A model generated the notes under the pieces. That model was not told the origin of the DNA and searched no databases. It saw only the letters and a program-made list of their open reading frames with translations. From positions 1,116,001-1,180,000 of the forward strand of contig NW_020825326.1 in assembly GCF_003286085.1 (NCBI RefSeq): a stretch of 64,000 nt of DNA, written 5' to 3'. Below, piece after piece: positions 45,240 to 55,129 of this stretch. Both the position numbers and the translations under genes were made by a program. This stretch comes from Drosophila persimilis. Lineage: Eukaryota; Arthropoda; Insecta; Diptera; Drosophilidae. Within the stretch, counting starts at the first letter, position 1. Every line of letters begins with the position of its first letter.

Positions 45240-46970
45240 ACCCAATTACAAACGAACTACGAATAAGCCATAGCCGACCATTGCACTGACTATCTCACTC
45301 CCGCTATCTCGAGGGTGAGCCTCTCCACCAGGCAGTGAGCAGATTACGAGACGCGTCAGCGGCAAGCCGGTCCGGATCGTAAGAGAGCCATGCCTAAGAG
45401 AAATTACGCCACTAGACTTGAGTGGATTGTCGAATCACGATGATTTCTCGCAATTCTTATCACGATTGCTAAGCTATAATTCGTCATGCTTACTTGTCTG
45501 AATTGAAAGAAACTGCTCAGTAAATCTCAAAGGTACCAAAATGTATCTTCTACTGGATAAGAGAATCCACTGATATTTACATTAAGTTCGATGCCAAAGG
45601 GTTCACTAAGATCTATACATTAATAAGCATTCAAAATGTACAACAGAGGGTTATACAATAAACCATCAATGTATGAATATATCGTATTGCGTATATTGAT
45701 ATAGGTCTTGTCTGGTTTTTATGGCTTGGAATGTAAGCAAAGGTCCAATCGGGTAACGTATTAAAATTCTAAATCAACTGTATAAACAAATGAATAAAGA
45801 ACACTCTCTCAATTCACTCTCTAGGAAATGAGAGACTCGTGGAAATTCTATGAGAAATGAGAGCGGCTACGAGTCTACACTGAGATGTAGTTTTACCAGT
45901 TATAGAACAGCATCCAAGTCGACCTCAGATACGCTCTTCGGTCACGGGAGCGCCCACTCCAATGCTCCCACTCAGACATGAATAGAAGAGAGCCGGTTCT
46001 TAAGAGATAATAATATGCTCTTATTTAATTTGTGATTGTACCTTCCCAACGATACCATTTCCCAACCATGCAGCCAGTGGAGACTAGCAAGAGAGACTTT
46101 CTGAGTAGGCTTATGTGAGGAACCCTTAGTCCGACAAACTAATCGTCACTTGTTTGCAGCCAGGATTTATTGGCCGGTGTTTGTTAGAAATCCTTTTTCC
46201 TGTATGAGAGTAACTACAATTATTGTATATATACAAAAGTGTTGACTGAGCATGTCTCTGGAATAGATAGAGCAGAGACTCTTTTGGCAGCTATTGGGGG
46301 AATGTTTGGTATATAAAAAAGAGCAGATAATCTGTGAAAGGGACGGATCGGACGACCTACTGGCACACTCCCACACTTTCACTTCCACTCCCACTACCGT
46401 ATCAATCTGAACTTTTATTCTTTCGATAGTAAGCAAAGACCTTGAGTCATGCTGATCGGGCGATTTCGTCGTTGTTGTGTGCGCCGCGATGAACGCAATG
46501 AATGGGTCCCCAGTGGGTGGGAGGAGATTCCCAACCAGGCTTATCTGCATCTACGCCATTACTCTGATAATGTAACTGATCCATAAACTCAGTGATAGCC
46601 CGAACAAATCGAGGGATCGAGATGTCTCCACTTCCGAAAACCCGGTTGATGATAGATGATAGAGAGGGCCAAGGCTAAGGGAGGGCGTCTGCCCCTGGCA
46701 TCTGGGGATCGCCTTCACCAAGACTCTCCAGCCCGTTCTGACCTCCACCACCAACGCCAACTGCCGGTGACCGTCGCCTTGGGTACACTTGGTACTGGTA
46801 AATACTGGCCGCTGATTATAGAACCCTTATCTCGGTCAGAATTGGCTACAAAACAGCCCCACCACCGAGCATAGCCCATTAGTTGTGGTCTGTAAGCGCG
46901 TTGGAGAGACCCGAAAAACAAAGAAGCTCGAAATAGGAAATTGGGAAATTAGGAACGACTGCATGTTAAA
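45240..46970. other. Region between divergent P450 genes
   Basis: This 1.7-kb spacer separates the divergently transcribed CYP4 genes. No coding gene is seen. It probably holds the promoters and inducible elements of both genes, but I cannot name specific sites with confidence. Confidence 0.45.
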
Positions 46971-48720
46971 ATGTTTGTGGAACTGTTGGTGCTGTTGCTT
47001 ACTGTGGCCCTGGTGTGGGACTACCTGGTCGGCCGGAAACACAAAAGATTATTTGACCGGGCAGGAATCACTGGACCCAAAGCATGGCCGCTTGTGGGTA
47101 ATGCCCCGTTGATGATCAATGAGTCGCCCAAAAGTAGGCCACAGAAACGGAGTCGGGGGCTAGCTCCAGCCCAGAGCTCCAGCGATCCTTTCAAGCGACA
47201 GATACCAAAACCAAATCTCTCTTGCAGCTGTGTTCGACTTGCAGTGGCGCCTAATCCAAACCCATGGCAAGAATGTGCGATGTCAGATTCTTCAAGACCG
47301 CGGCTTCATGACGGCGGACCCCAAAATGATTGAGGCGATCATGAGCAGCCAGCAGACCATACAGAAGAACAACCTATACGGCCTGCTGGTCAACTGGCTG
47401 GGCGATGGCCTTCTGCTGAGCAAGGGAAAGAAGTGGTTCCGTAGGCGCAAGATCATCACGCCTGCGTTCCACTTCAAGATCCTCGAGCAGTTTGTGGAGG
47501 TGTTTGACCAGCAGAGTGCCATCATGGCTAAGAATCTGTACGACCGGGCAGATGGCAAAACCGTGATCAACATGTTCCCCGTAGCCTGCCTTTGCGCCAT
47601 GGACATCATCGCCGAGACGGCCATGGGCGTCAAGATAAATGCCCAGTTGCAACCCAACTTTCCCTATGTCCAGTCGGTAAAAACGTGAGTTTAACTCGTT
47701 AGACTGTTTGGATTGCCTCTTCATTCCGATCCCATGTGTCTCAGGGCCTCTGGCATGCTGGCCGAGCGTTTTGTGAATCCCGCCCAGCGTTTGGACATCT
47801 CCATGCGTCTGTTCTTTCCCTCCGCCTTTGCCAAGCTGAGTGCGAACATAAAGGCCATGCAGGACTTCACCAACAACGTGATCAGCGAGCGTCGTGACCT
47901 CTTGCAGAAGTCCATCTCAGATGGCACGTACGAGACAACCAACGCATCGCCCCTGGACGATGTGGGTCAGAAACGTCGCATGGCCCTGTTAGATGTGCTC
48001 CTACAGTCTTCCATTGACGGGGCTCCACTCAGCAATGAGGACATACGAGAGGAGGTAGATACCTTCATGTTTGAGGGCCACGACACCACCACCAGTAGCA
48101 TTGCCTTCACCTGCTATCTGCTGGCCCGGCATCCAGAGGTGCAGGCTCGAGTCTTTCAGGAGGTGCGTGATGTGCTCGGCGACGAGAAGGACGCCCCCGT
48201 GAACATCCAGCTGCTAGGCGAGCTCAAGTATCTGGAGTGTGTGATCAAGGAGTCATTGCGACTGTTCCCTTCGGTACCGATAATCGGACGCCACATTGTC
48301 GAGGACACACTGCTGGGTGCGTTCCCTTGGGTTCCTTTTTAAGAAATGTTGATCATTAATGATGATGATTTGCTTCTTGCAGACGGCAAACTCATACCCG
48401 CCAAGACCGATGTTATGATACTCATCTACCATTCCCAGCGCGATCCGGACTACTTCCCCGAGCCGAATAAATTCGTGCCGGAACGGTTCAGTCCGGAGCG
48501 CAAGGGCGAAATCAATCCATTCGCCTACACGCCGTTCTCTGCGGGACCACGCAACTGCATTGGCCAGAAGTTTGCAATGCTGGAGATGAAAAGCACCATC
48601 AGCAAGATGGTGAGGCACTTTGAACTGCTGCCCCTAGGTGAGGACGTCCAGCTAGTGCTGAACCTCATCCTCCGCTCCACCACCGGTATCAATGTGGGTC
48701 TCAAACCGCGCGTCTATTGA
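46971..48720 (+). CDS. Cyp4d14: Cytochrome P450, CYP4D subfamily (Cyp4d14-like)
   Basis: Four exons, 46971-47133, 47228-47684, 47745-48316 and 48383-48720, join in frame to give 509 aa. Features are an N-terminal anchor ([19 protein letters not shown]), an [10 protein letters not shown] hinge, [22 protein letters not shown] in helix C, helix [11 protein letters not shown], ExxR as ESLR, and the haem loop [12 protein letters not shown]. It ends in GLKPRVY, the usual CYP4D end. It is closely related to the neighbouring minus-strand CYP4D gene, as expected for tandem duplicates, but lies in opposite orientation. An AATAAA at 48824-48829 follows the stop by about 100 bases. The exact paralogue name is inferred from position. 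Confidence 0.94.
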
Positions 48721-48937
48721 GTTTTCTCTGGAAGTTTCCCGTTTCTTGTTGCCTGCGTGGCTTTATTTTTATTTTATTACCTTTTTTGATTAGTTCTTAA
48801 GACGACCGCACTGTAAATATTCCAATAAAATAAAATGATTGATTTATATACCACACTTTTGAATGCTTAAATTGATTATATTTTAGTTTCAACCGCATCA
48901 AGTTACAACACAAAAAAAGAGTTATTTCTTCGGTCAT

Positions 48938-49331
48938 TTAGTCCCAGGCATATACCTGGCCCGGAGTGGGTAATTTGGTCGCCGTGGACGCACCGCCATC
49001 CGCTGAGAGCTGCTTTTGCTGCTCGACCAGATCAATAGGTGGATTCACCTCCCGACGGCCATCGCGCAGGCAATAATAGTTGGCCGAGTACAGCTGCGAA
49101 GGTCCGTCGGGGATCTTTGGAGGGGGCTGGGTGCGATCGGCTACGTCGTCCTCGAAGCGCAGCGCCAGAGTGTGCTCACGCTGGAATAAAATTGTATAAA
49201 TTTCCGTTTTTTGTCTTACATAACGTAACATTTGAGACGCTCGGGGCGCCGTTCGGTTCCATGCTTACACCGAGGAGAAAGGCCCGGATCCGTTGAAAAA
49301 ATGGGGACACGTCACGGCGTAGAGCAGACAT
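48938..49331 (-). CDS. ND-B14.5A: NADH dehydrogenase (complex I) subunit NDUFA7 / B14.5a
   Basis: An accessory subunit of mitochondrial complex I. Two exons, 49331-49269 and 49180-48938, join in phase 0 to give 101 aa. The diagnostic block DRTQPPPKIPDGPS...NYYCLRDGRRE (about residues 36-65) is the conserved core of NDUFA7. The short N-terminal exon (MSALRRDVSPFFQRIRAFLLG) precedes LALRFEDD. It is convergent with the Cyp4d14-like gene and divergent from Nep1, with about 260 bases between start codons and a TATCGATA at 49457-49464. The frame also opens within the intron from an ATG at 49231, but that start lacks the conserved first exon, so I reject it. Confidence 0.95.
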
Positions 49332-49456
49332 GCTTGTTCCGGCTAAACGAAATGTTTAACTATTTGAAAGAATCTTTTGTAAGCTTTGTAATGCCTAAAA
49401 ACTTTAGCGCCCAGCTGATTCTTGTTATGATTGCAGATGGCAGGAATGAGTACGGC

Positions 49457-49464
49457 TATCGATA
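49457..49464. promoter_or_regulatory. TATCGATA element between NDUFA7 and Nep1
   Basis: A perfect palindrome followed by GTATCG and a second CATCGATAA at 49502-49510, in the 260-base gap between divergent housekeeping genes. DREF/BEAF-32 use is inferred. Confidence 0.55.
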
Positions 49465-49595
49465 GTATCGAACGTTCTTGCAGGGCTGTAATATATGACA
49501 TCCATCGATAATTTCTCTCCGCCGCGTGCACATGGTTTTTGTTTTTGTAGAAATATATATAAATTAAATAAATTAATAGCACACTTCGAAATAAA

Positions 49596-50413
49596 ATGGG
49601 AGGCCAAGGAAAAATGATAAATCGCAAGCGCAAATTTGTGGGACGCAAGACCGACGATCCGGAATTCGATCTGGACAAAAAACACTTCAAGGTGCTGCAC
49701 GTAAATGCCAGCGAGAAGCGTTTGATTATCGTACTGGAGGGCGCCCAGCTGGAAACGGTTAAGGTGAGTGTTTTGCGAACCCTCAACCTGGCTGACAGCT
49801 GACAATATCCACCCGTCCGCAGGTGCACGGCACTTTTGAACTGCTGAACTGCGACGACCATGCGGGTATTATGCGCAAGAATCAACGTGATCCGGGCTCC
49901 TGCCGCCCCGACATCACCCACCAATGCCTACTGATGCTATTCGACTCACCGCTAAACCGTGCGGGCCTGCTCCAAGTGTTTGTGCGTACCGAACACAATG
50001 TTCTCATCGAGATTAATCCCCAAACGCGCATTCCACGCACTTTCAAGCGGTTCGCCGGTCTTATGGTCCAACTGCTGCACAAGTTCCAGATTCGGGCCAA
50101 CGACTCGTCTCGCCGCCTAATGAGTGTTATCAAGAACCCCATAACAGACCATCTGCCGGTCGGCTGCAAGAAATACGCCATGTCCTTCTCCGGGAAACTT
50201 GTCGCAAATTGCCGCGATCTTGTCCCACACGGCGAGGAAGGTAGCGTTGCCTACGATGAGCCCGTGGTTATGGTGATCGGCGCCTTTGCGCATGGCGTTC
50301 TCAAGACGGACTACACCGAGGAGCTCTTCTCCATCAGCAACTACCCGCTGTCGGCGGCCATAGCATGCTCCAAGCTCTGCAGCGCCTTCGAGGAGGTCTG
50401 GAAGGTAGTATAG
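49596..50413 (+). CDS. Nep1/Emg1 18S rRNA pseudouridine-N1-methyltransferase
   Basis: A SPOUT-class enzyme that methylates the hypermodified pseudouridine of 18S rRNA and is needed for 40S assembly in the nucleolus. Exons 49596-49763 and 49823-50413 join in frame to give 252 aa. Conserved blocks are IIVLEGAQLETVK, RPDITHQCLLMLFDSPLNRAG, EINPQTRIPRTFKRF, GLMVQLLHKF, VIKNPITDHLPVG and VIGAFAHG, and the C-terminal SISNYPLSAA...AFEEVW is the cofactor-binding knot region. Length and motifs are complete. It is convergent with the PDAP1-like gene. Confidence 0.97.
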
Positions 50414-50419
50414 GCCAGA

Positions 50420-50980
50420 CCCAGTTCAGGGATTTCCGGTTGTCCCGCTCTGGAGTAGTTATAGCTAGTACGTAGGTCCATTCTGAATAGATTATATGCG
50501 CATTGCAGACTGTAAAGTATCCCGTAATGTGTTTGTCTTTAAATCGCAATGGCGGCCCAGCAAGGAGGTTATCATTGGAAGAGAGAGAGTTCAATAGCCG
50601 TCACTTGGTTGTACATAATATACATATATATCATATGTATGTATATATATATATATTTATTTATTTTTATAATTCTCAATTACAAAAGACGCTGCATAGA
50701 AAACCTGAAATTTGTTTGACATTGGGCTCACTCAGATCGAAATTTAGTTTTTAGCGTTTCTCATGGATACTCGGCACTTGTGGCAGATGCAACATATCGC
50801 GTTTGGTTTGGTTCGGGGTCGATGAGATGCGATGCGTAGCGAGCCTCATCCTTTTGCGTTGATTTCTGATAAATTTTTTACTTTACGTTTTCTTAACTAA
50901 TTGCCATTAGCCCTTCCATTGGTTCTGTTACTGAATCAGTTGACGGGTTAAGGTATCGCGGGCTGGCGATCCTGTATGAT
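50420..50980. other. Convergent 3' ends of Nep1 and PDAP1-like genes
   Basis: About 560 bases between two stop codons. It holds both 3' UTRs and an (AT)n/TATG microsatellite at 50618-50660. No further gene is seen. Confidence 0.5.
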
Positions 50981-50981
50981 A

Positions 50982-51626
50982 CTACTTCGCCCCCGGCTTC
51001 TTTCCAGTGTCGGCTGCCACCTTTTTTTCTGCCTCGCGCTTGGCGGCGGCCTCCTCTCGCTGCTGACGAATGAGGGCCAGCCGAGCGAGATCCGCCTTCG
51101 CCTCGGTCGTCTTGCCGGCCGCATGTAGCTTCTCGTAACGCTGGCGCGCCTTCTGCTTCTCGATCTGTTCACGCTCGCGACGGGACAGTTCCGGCTTGGC
51201 GGCGGCGGTGGAGCTGGTGGTGGAGGACCCACCATCGTCCAGCTTGAGAGTTGCTATTTTCTGGGTGGCCTTTTTGGTCACACGGTTGGGATTCTCGATT
51301 TCGATGAGCGAGGCCACGCCCTTTTTGGCATCTCGCGCCTCTGCTTCTGAGTCATCCTCGGACTCCTCCTCCGAATCGGATTCCGACGAGCTGACCGCCG
51401 GACGCTGCTTTTGACGGTGGGCTGGACGGGTGGCGGTCTTACGGGTCGCTGGAGGCTTCGACTTGGATGTGGCCGCACTACCGGAGGCCTTGTCACCGCC
51501 GGTCTCTTCACCACTACCGCTGCCACTCGACTGGTCGCTCTCCTCCTCGGACTCCTGCTGAAGCTCTTCGGGTGATGTAAAGTGACGGCTGCGGCCTTTG
51601 TGGTTAACGAACTTTCCTCGTGGCAT
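50982..51626 (-). CDS. PDAP1/HASPP28-like 28-kDa phosphoprotein
   Basis: This single-exon 214-aa protein begins [22 protein letters not shown], the conserved start of the PDGFA-associated protein 1 (28-kDa heat- and acid-stable phosphoprotein) family. A long Ser/Glu/Asp-rich disordered middle follows with many likely casein-kinase sites ([19 protein letters not shown]). Then come the conserved [11 protein letters not shown] motif (about residues 112-122) and a basic coiled C-terminal region ([23 protein letters not shown]). Family members are cytoplasmic phosphoproteins linked to translation and stress, without a clear biochemical function. It is divergent from the C6orf89-like gene, with CGATA motifs between them. 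Confidence 0.93.
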   Translation of the reverse strand: MPRGKFVNHKGRSRHFTSPEELQQESEEESDQSSGSGSGEETGGDKASGSAATSKSKPPATRKTATRPAHRQKQRPAVSSSESDSEEESEDDSEAEARDAKKGVASLIEIENPNRVTKKATQKIATLKLDDGGSSTTSSTAAAKPELSRREREQIEKQKARQRYEKLHAAGKTTEAKADLARLALIRQQREEAAAKREAEKKVAADTGKKPGAK

Positions 51627-51864
51627 GCTGAGTCTTTGTTTTTACGCTGTATATGTGTATGGGTGCGTGTGTCGCCGCTAGTCTTCCTCCAAAACGTTAT
51701 TCTTCCGCAAGCAGCCGCTGCAACGGGAAAATTCGATACTCCTTTTTTGAGTCGCTTTTTCGGCCAGGCGTGTGTTTGCCAATGATCTGACAAATTTAGT
51801 AACGCAGGCTTTTAATTTTTACACACAGAAATTCCAAATAAAATTGACGAGCCAGCAGTAGAAC

Positions 51865-51912
51865 AATCGATATTAGCGATAACTCAATGTGTGTTGACAG
51901 AAACTATCGATT
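51865..51912. promoter_or_regulatory. CGATA motifs between PDAP1-like and C6orf89-like genes
   Basis: AATCGATATT (51865-51874) and ACTATCGATT (51903-51912) lie in the divergent intergenic region. The same motif class occurs in other housekeeping gaps of this window. Confidence 0.45.
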
Positions 51913-52441
51913 GTGGCAGCAACGATGAAAGACTATGAAAATTTAAATTTTTTGATAATCCAAATGATAGCTAGGAGAAAATTGTAACGAAAAGAGTTTA
52001 ATAAAGTAATAATTTCCAGGATCAGCGTTTTTCTTCCGAACATAAACCTTGGACGCTAAATTATGAACTTCCACCACTAGCTGCAACTGCAGTGAACGCG
52101 ATAGTGTGTTTTTATTTCTATTGTGGTGCGAGAAGGTGCAGTTTTATTACGTAGAATCACCAACGCGAAGAAAAATGTATATAAAATATAAAAAACCTAT
52201 CAAGAAATAAGTTGGAATACATTGTAAATACCTGCCCGAAAAAATAAACAAAGCTACCCGCTCACCACGCCTTCACGTTTGTTTGATAACATACGCAGCG
52301 CCACCTCGCGGCCAAACGGCGCATTTTGTGAATGTAAATAAAATCTCACGCCACAAAACATTCGTTAACAAAAACAAGGGGAACAATAAAAGCAATAAAT
52401 TATAACAATTTTAAAGACAACAAAAAAGATAACACTTTTAT

Positions 52442-53904
52442 ATGCAAGCAGAGATAGTTACCGCGAGCGATAGGGTGAACGACAGTCCCCCACAGACAAG
52501 GAACAAGGCGACAAAGACGACAACGGATGTGGAGACGTACGAGACCCGGCAGAAAAGGAAGGCCATGGATGACTACGACATCGATATCGATCTAAATTTC
52601 GTGCAACTGAGCCGCCAGCAACTGCTGCAACGCTACAGCACTGCCGTGCGCAAGCTGCGCCGCCTAGCCGAGGCCCACCGTGAGGTGCGGCCCCTGTCCT
52701 TTGACAGTTATGTGCTGTTCCAGTACTTTCAGCAGCGCAACTGGCGCCAGCGAATGGCCGGCATGGGCGGGGGCAGCGCAACGTTGGTACCGCCGCCGCA
52801 ACTGATGGCTTACCTCAAGCTAGAGGTACTGCACCATTTGCTTGACCGCCGGCGCCAGATCCTATGCTGGCTCTTCTACCTTACGCTTGTGTCGCTGTGC
52901 GTGGCCGCATACCGCTATGAGACATCGAGCGGTAGCAACGAGCGCGTAGTACAGTCGACGGTGTACCCCGGGATGCGGATGTGGCGGCGGATGACCATGC
53001 CGCTGATCCAGCGCTTTCCCCGGCTGACCGAGTTCTACGACGAGTCCTGTCTGATGGGCAATCCGTTTTTCCAGATGGAGGACCTCAGCTGCGGCCCCTG
53101 CGCCAATGTGGAGAGCGTCTGGTTTGAGAGCGATGAGTGCGCCCAGTTACATGCCCCTGTCAGCGGCAGCGATAAGGGCTTATCCTTGCTCCTCAAGTGC
53201 CGCCAGACAATGGCTGAGGGGGATAGTGTGCCGTTTGCGTTCAAGAGCCAACAGGATGCCATGGTTCTAAGCGAATTTTACAACATCTATACTAGCAACC
53301 ACATGATCTTCCAGCGCGATGCGTACCGGGTGCACTCCACAAACCAGGGTGTCCACAATCTCGAGGATCTCTTTGGCCAGTTCAACAGCAGCAACAGTGA
53401 CATGAACACGAATATCGATCCGCCTACCTGGACACAGCAGGCGCACAATCTGTGGCGCTGCAATCGCATGCTCCCCGCTCGCTTGCTGCGCCCCATCTTC
53501 GCCCGGCCGTCCCGCCTTCCGAGCCTGGGCGTTGCTTTAGAGCGCTACGTGGCCATCGACACGGCCCAGGCGCCGGCCTATACGCTGCCTGAGACGGAGT
53601 GCCCCAATGTGTATGTCCACCAGGCGGTGGGCACGCGCTTTATCATCCTGCGCCCCACCAGCGAGTGTCGCCACCGGTGCCGCACCCTCTCCATTCGCCT
53701 CACACAGTCCTTTGTCCGTGAGTATCATTCTCTATCTCTTGCTTTTGCTCTGTTTTGTTTGTGCATGCGCACTCCCTCTAACATTATCTCGATGTTTCTG
53801 TATCTCCTTTAGTCAGCTATAACTGGTTGTATTGGAAGCCGATCTCGGCCCCGGATCCCATATCCGAGTCATTGTCCATCAGCTTGATCGGTTCTTACTG
53901 CTAG
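52442..53904 (+). CDS. C6orf89/BRAP-like type II membrane protein (candidate)
   Basis: Exons 52442-53717 and 53813-53904 join in frame to give 455 aa. The N-terminal ~130 residues are cytosolic and basic. One transmembrane helix follows (RRRQILCWLFYLTLVSLCVAA, about residues 134-155), then a luminal domain with conserved cysteines (DESCLMGNPFF, CGPCANVES) and a C-terminal CRHRCRTLSIRL...NWLYWKP motif. The order of paired cysteines, a GCA/GPCA box and a terminal C-R-x-x-C followed by a W-x-x-Y segment resembles C6orf89 (bombesin receptor-activated protein), a Golgi-type protein. I recognise this only by motif order. An alternative start is ATG 52565. AATAAA at 54355-54360 is a plausible polyadenylation signal. 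Confidence 0.65.
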
Positions 53905-54450
53905 AGATTTTCTTTCATCCAAGCGCCATATACATTCATACGCATAGTGCATATACACACATATATCCACGCCCATATACATACATACATCCGCGATGCA
54001 AAATTAGTCAACGAACATGGGAGTCCCGGCTCGGCTCAAGGGCTCTATGAAACCCAGAATCCACGCCAACGAACTGGAAGAAGAAGAGAAGCGTCCATTC
54101 CAAATGGCCAGCACATCGCGGGATGTTTCTTCTTTGTTTCTTTTTTTATTGTAGACCCTTTCTAGTGGCATTTTGTGTGTGTCGTCCTGTGCAATTCTCA
54201 GTCCTAGTTTATAAGAATAGATAGCCTTAGTCAGCATGGTCTTGTCCTCCCCGTTTCGGTGTTATGTTCGTGTCCTTTTGACCACTTTGCATTTATGCTC
54301 GGTTTAACCTCAGTCTAAATCGACCCCTAATCGTGTTACAGAGATAAGTGAGAAAATAAAAACAGATTCGTTCTTTTGTAAATATCCGTGTCCAGACCTG
54401 AGTTTTACTTTGTTTTTACAAGGAATTATAAAAAGCGCAGTCAAGCGTTT

Positions 54451-55005
54451 TTAGTGTCCATCGCGCAGGGCATCGAAGTAGGAGCCGGTCATTAGATCCG
54501 CCTTAAGAATGCCAAAAGTCTTCGCGAGCTGCTCGGCAATGGTCTGGCCGTCCTCCAGAGTCTGTTCCGGTCTCAGACAGACCTCGAACTCCATAAAGTG
54601 ACCTAGGTCTTGTACCTCGTCCAGGTGGATACGCGTCTGCTCATGGATGAACAAATGGCGCTTTTTATCCAACTGGCCTAAGATGCCGTTCGTCCGGCCC
54701 AGAATCTTCTCCAGCACAGTTGGCTCGTCCACTTCAATCTTGTTGAAACAGGACAGCTTAGGACCGGCCACATCGGGTCGATCGTAGTAGACCAACTGGG
54801 AGCGCGACGGAGGCTGCAAGTACCGCAGCTTGAGACGCCCGCCCAGCGGCGATTCGAAGAACACATCGCGCTGGACGATGAGCTCTCCTGTCTGACTGCC
54901 AGTCAGCTTCTTGGCGATGTCCAGGCGGCGGGCAAAATCCTCACTTCCGCCAGGAATCCGTGCCTTTATCTCCACATTTCGCTGATCTGCAGGAGTCGCT
55001 TCCAT
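54451..55005 (-). CDS. CYTH-domain protein (CyaB/ThTPase-like phosphohydrolase fold)
   Basis: The minus-strand frame encodes a CYTH (triphosphate tunnel) domain of 184 aa from ATG 55005. It has an NVEIKARI start strand corresponding to the ExExK motif with Asn in the first position, QRDVFFESP, GRLKLRYL, FNKIEVDEP, IHLDEVQDLGHFMEFEV and a C-terminal helix. The family includes class IV adenylate cyclases, thiamine triphosphatases and animal CyaB-like proteins of unknown substrate. The frame extends to ATG 55110, but an ACATCGATAGA motif lies at 55028-55038, suggesting promoter or 5' UTR there. I therefore choose the start just before the domain; 55041 is also possible. It is convergent with the C6orf89-like gene. 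Confidence 0.88.
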   Translation of the reverse strand: MEATPADQRNVEIKARIPGGSEDFARRLDIAKKLTGSQTGELIVQRDVFFESPLGGRLKLRYLQPPSRSQLVYYDRPDVAGPKLSCFNKIEVDEPTVLEKILGRTNGILGQLDKKRHLFIHEQTRIHLDEVQDLGHFMEFEVCLRPEQTLEDGQTIAEQLAKTFGILKADLMTGSYFDALRDGH

Positions 55006-55129
55006 GCTGGGACCGATTTTGTGTCTAACATCGATAGACATCAAATTTATCAGCGGGACTGCTGGCACGACCCCATTTTTATTCGTCAACGAACACAACC
55101 TATAGATCATGTTTAAAGTTATCGACGAA

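Noticed and set aside
49343-49924. 193-codon minus-strand frame over Nep1
   Set aside because: Antisense to Nep1 exons and its intron, no similarity to known proteins.
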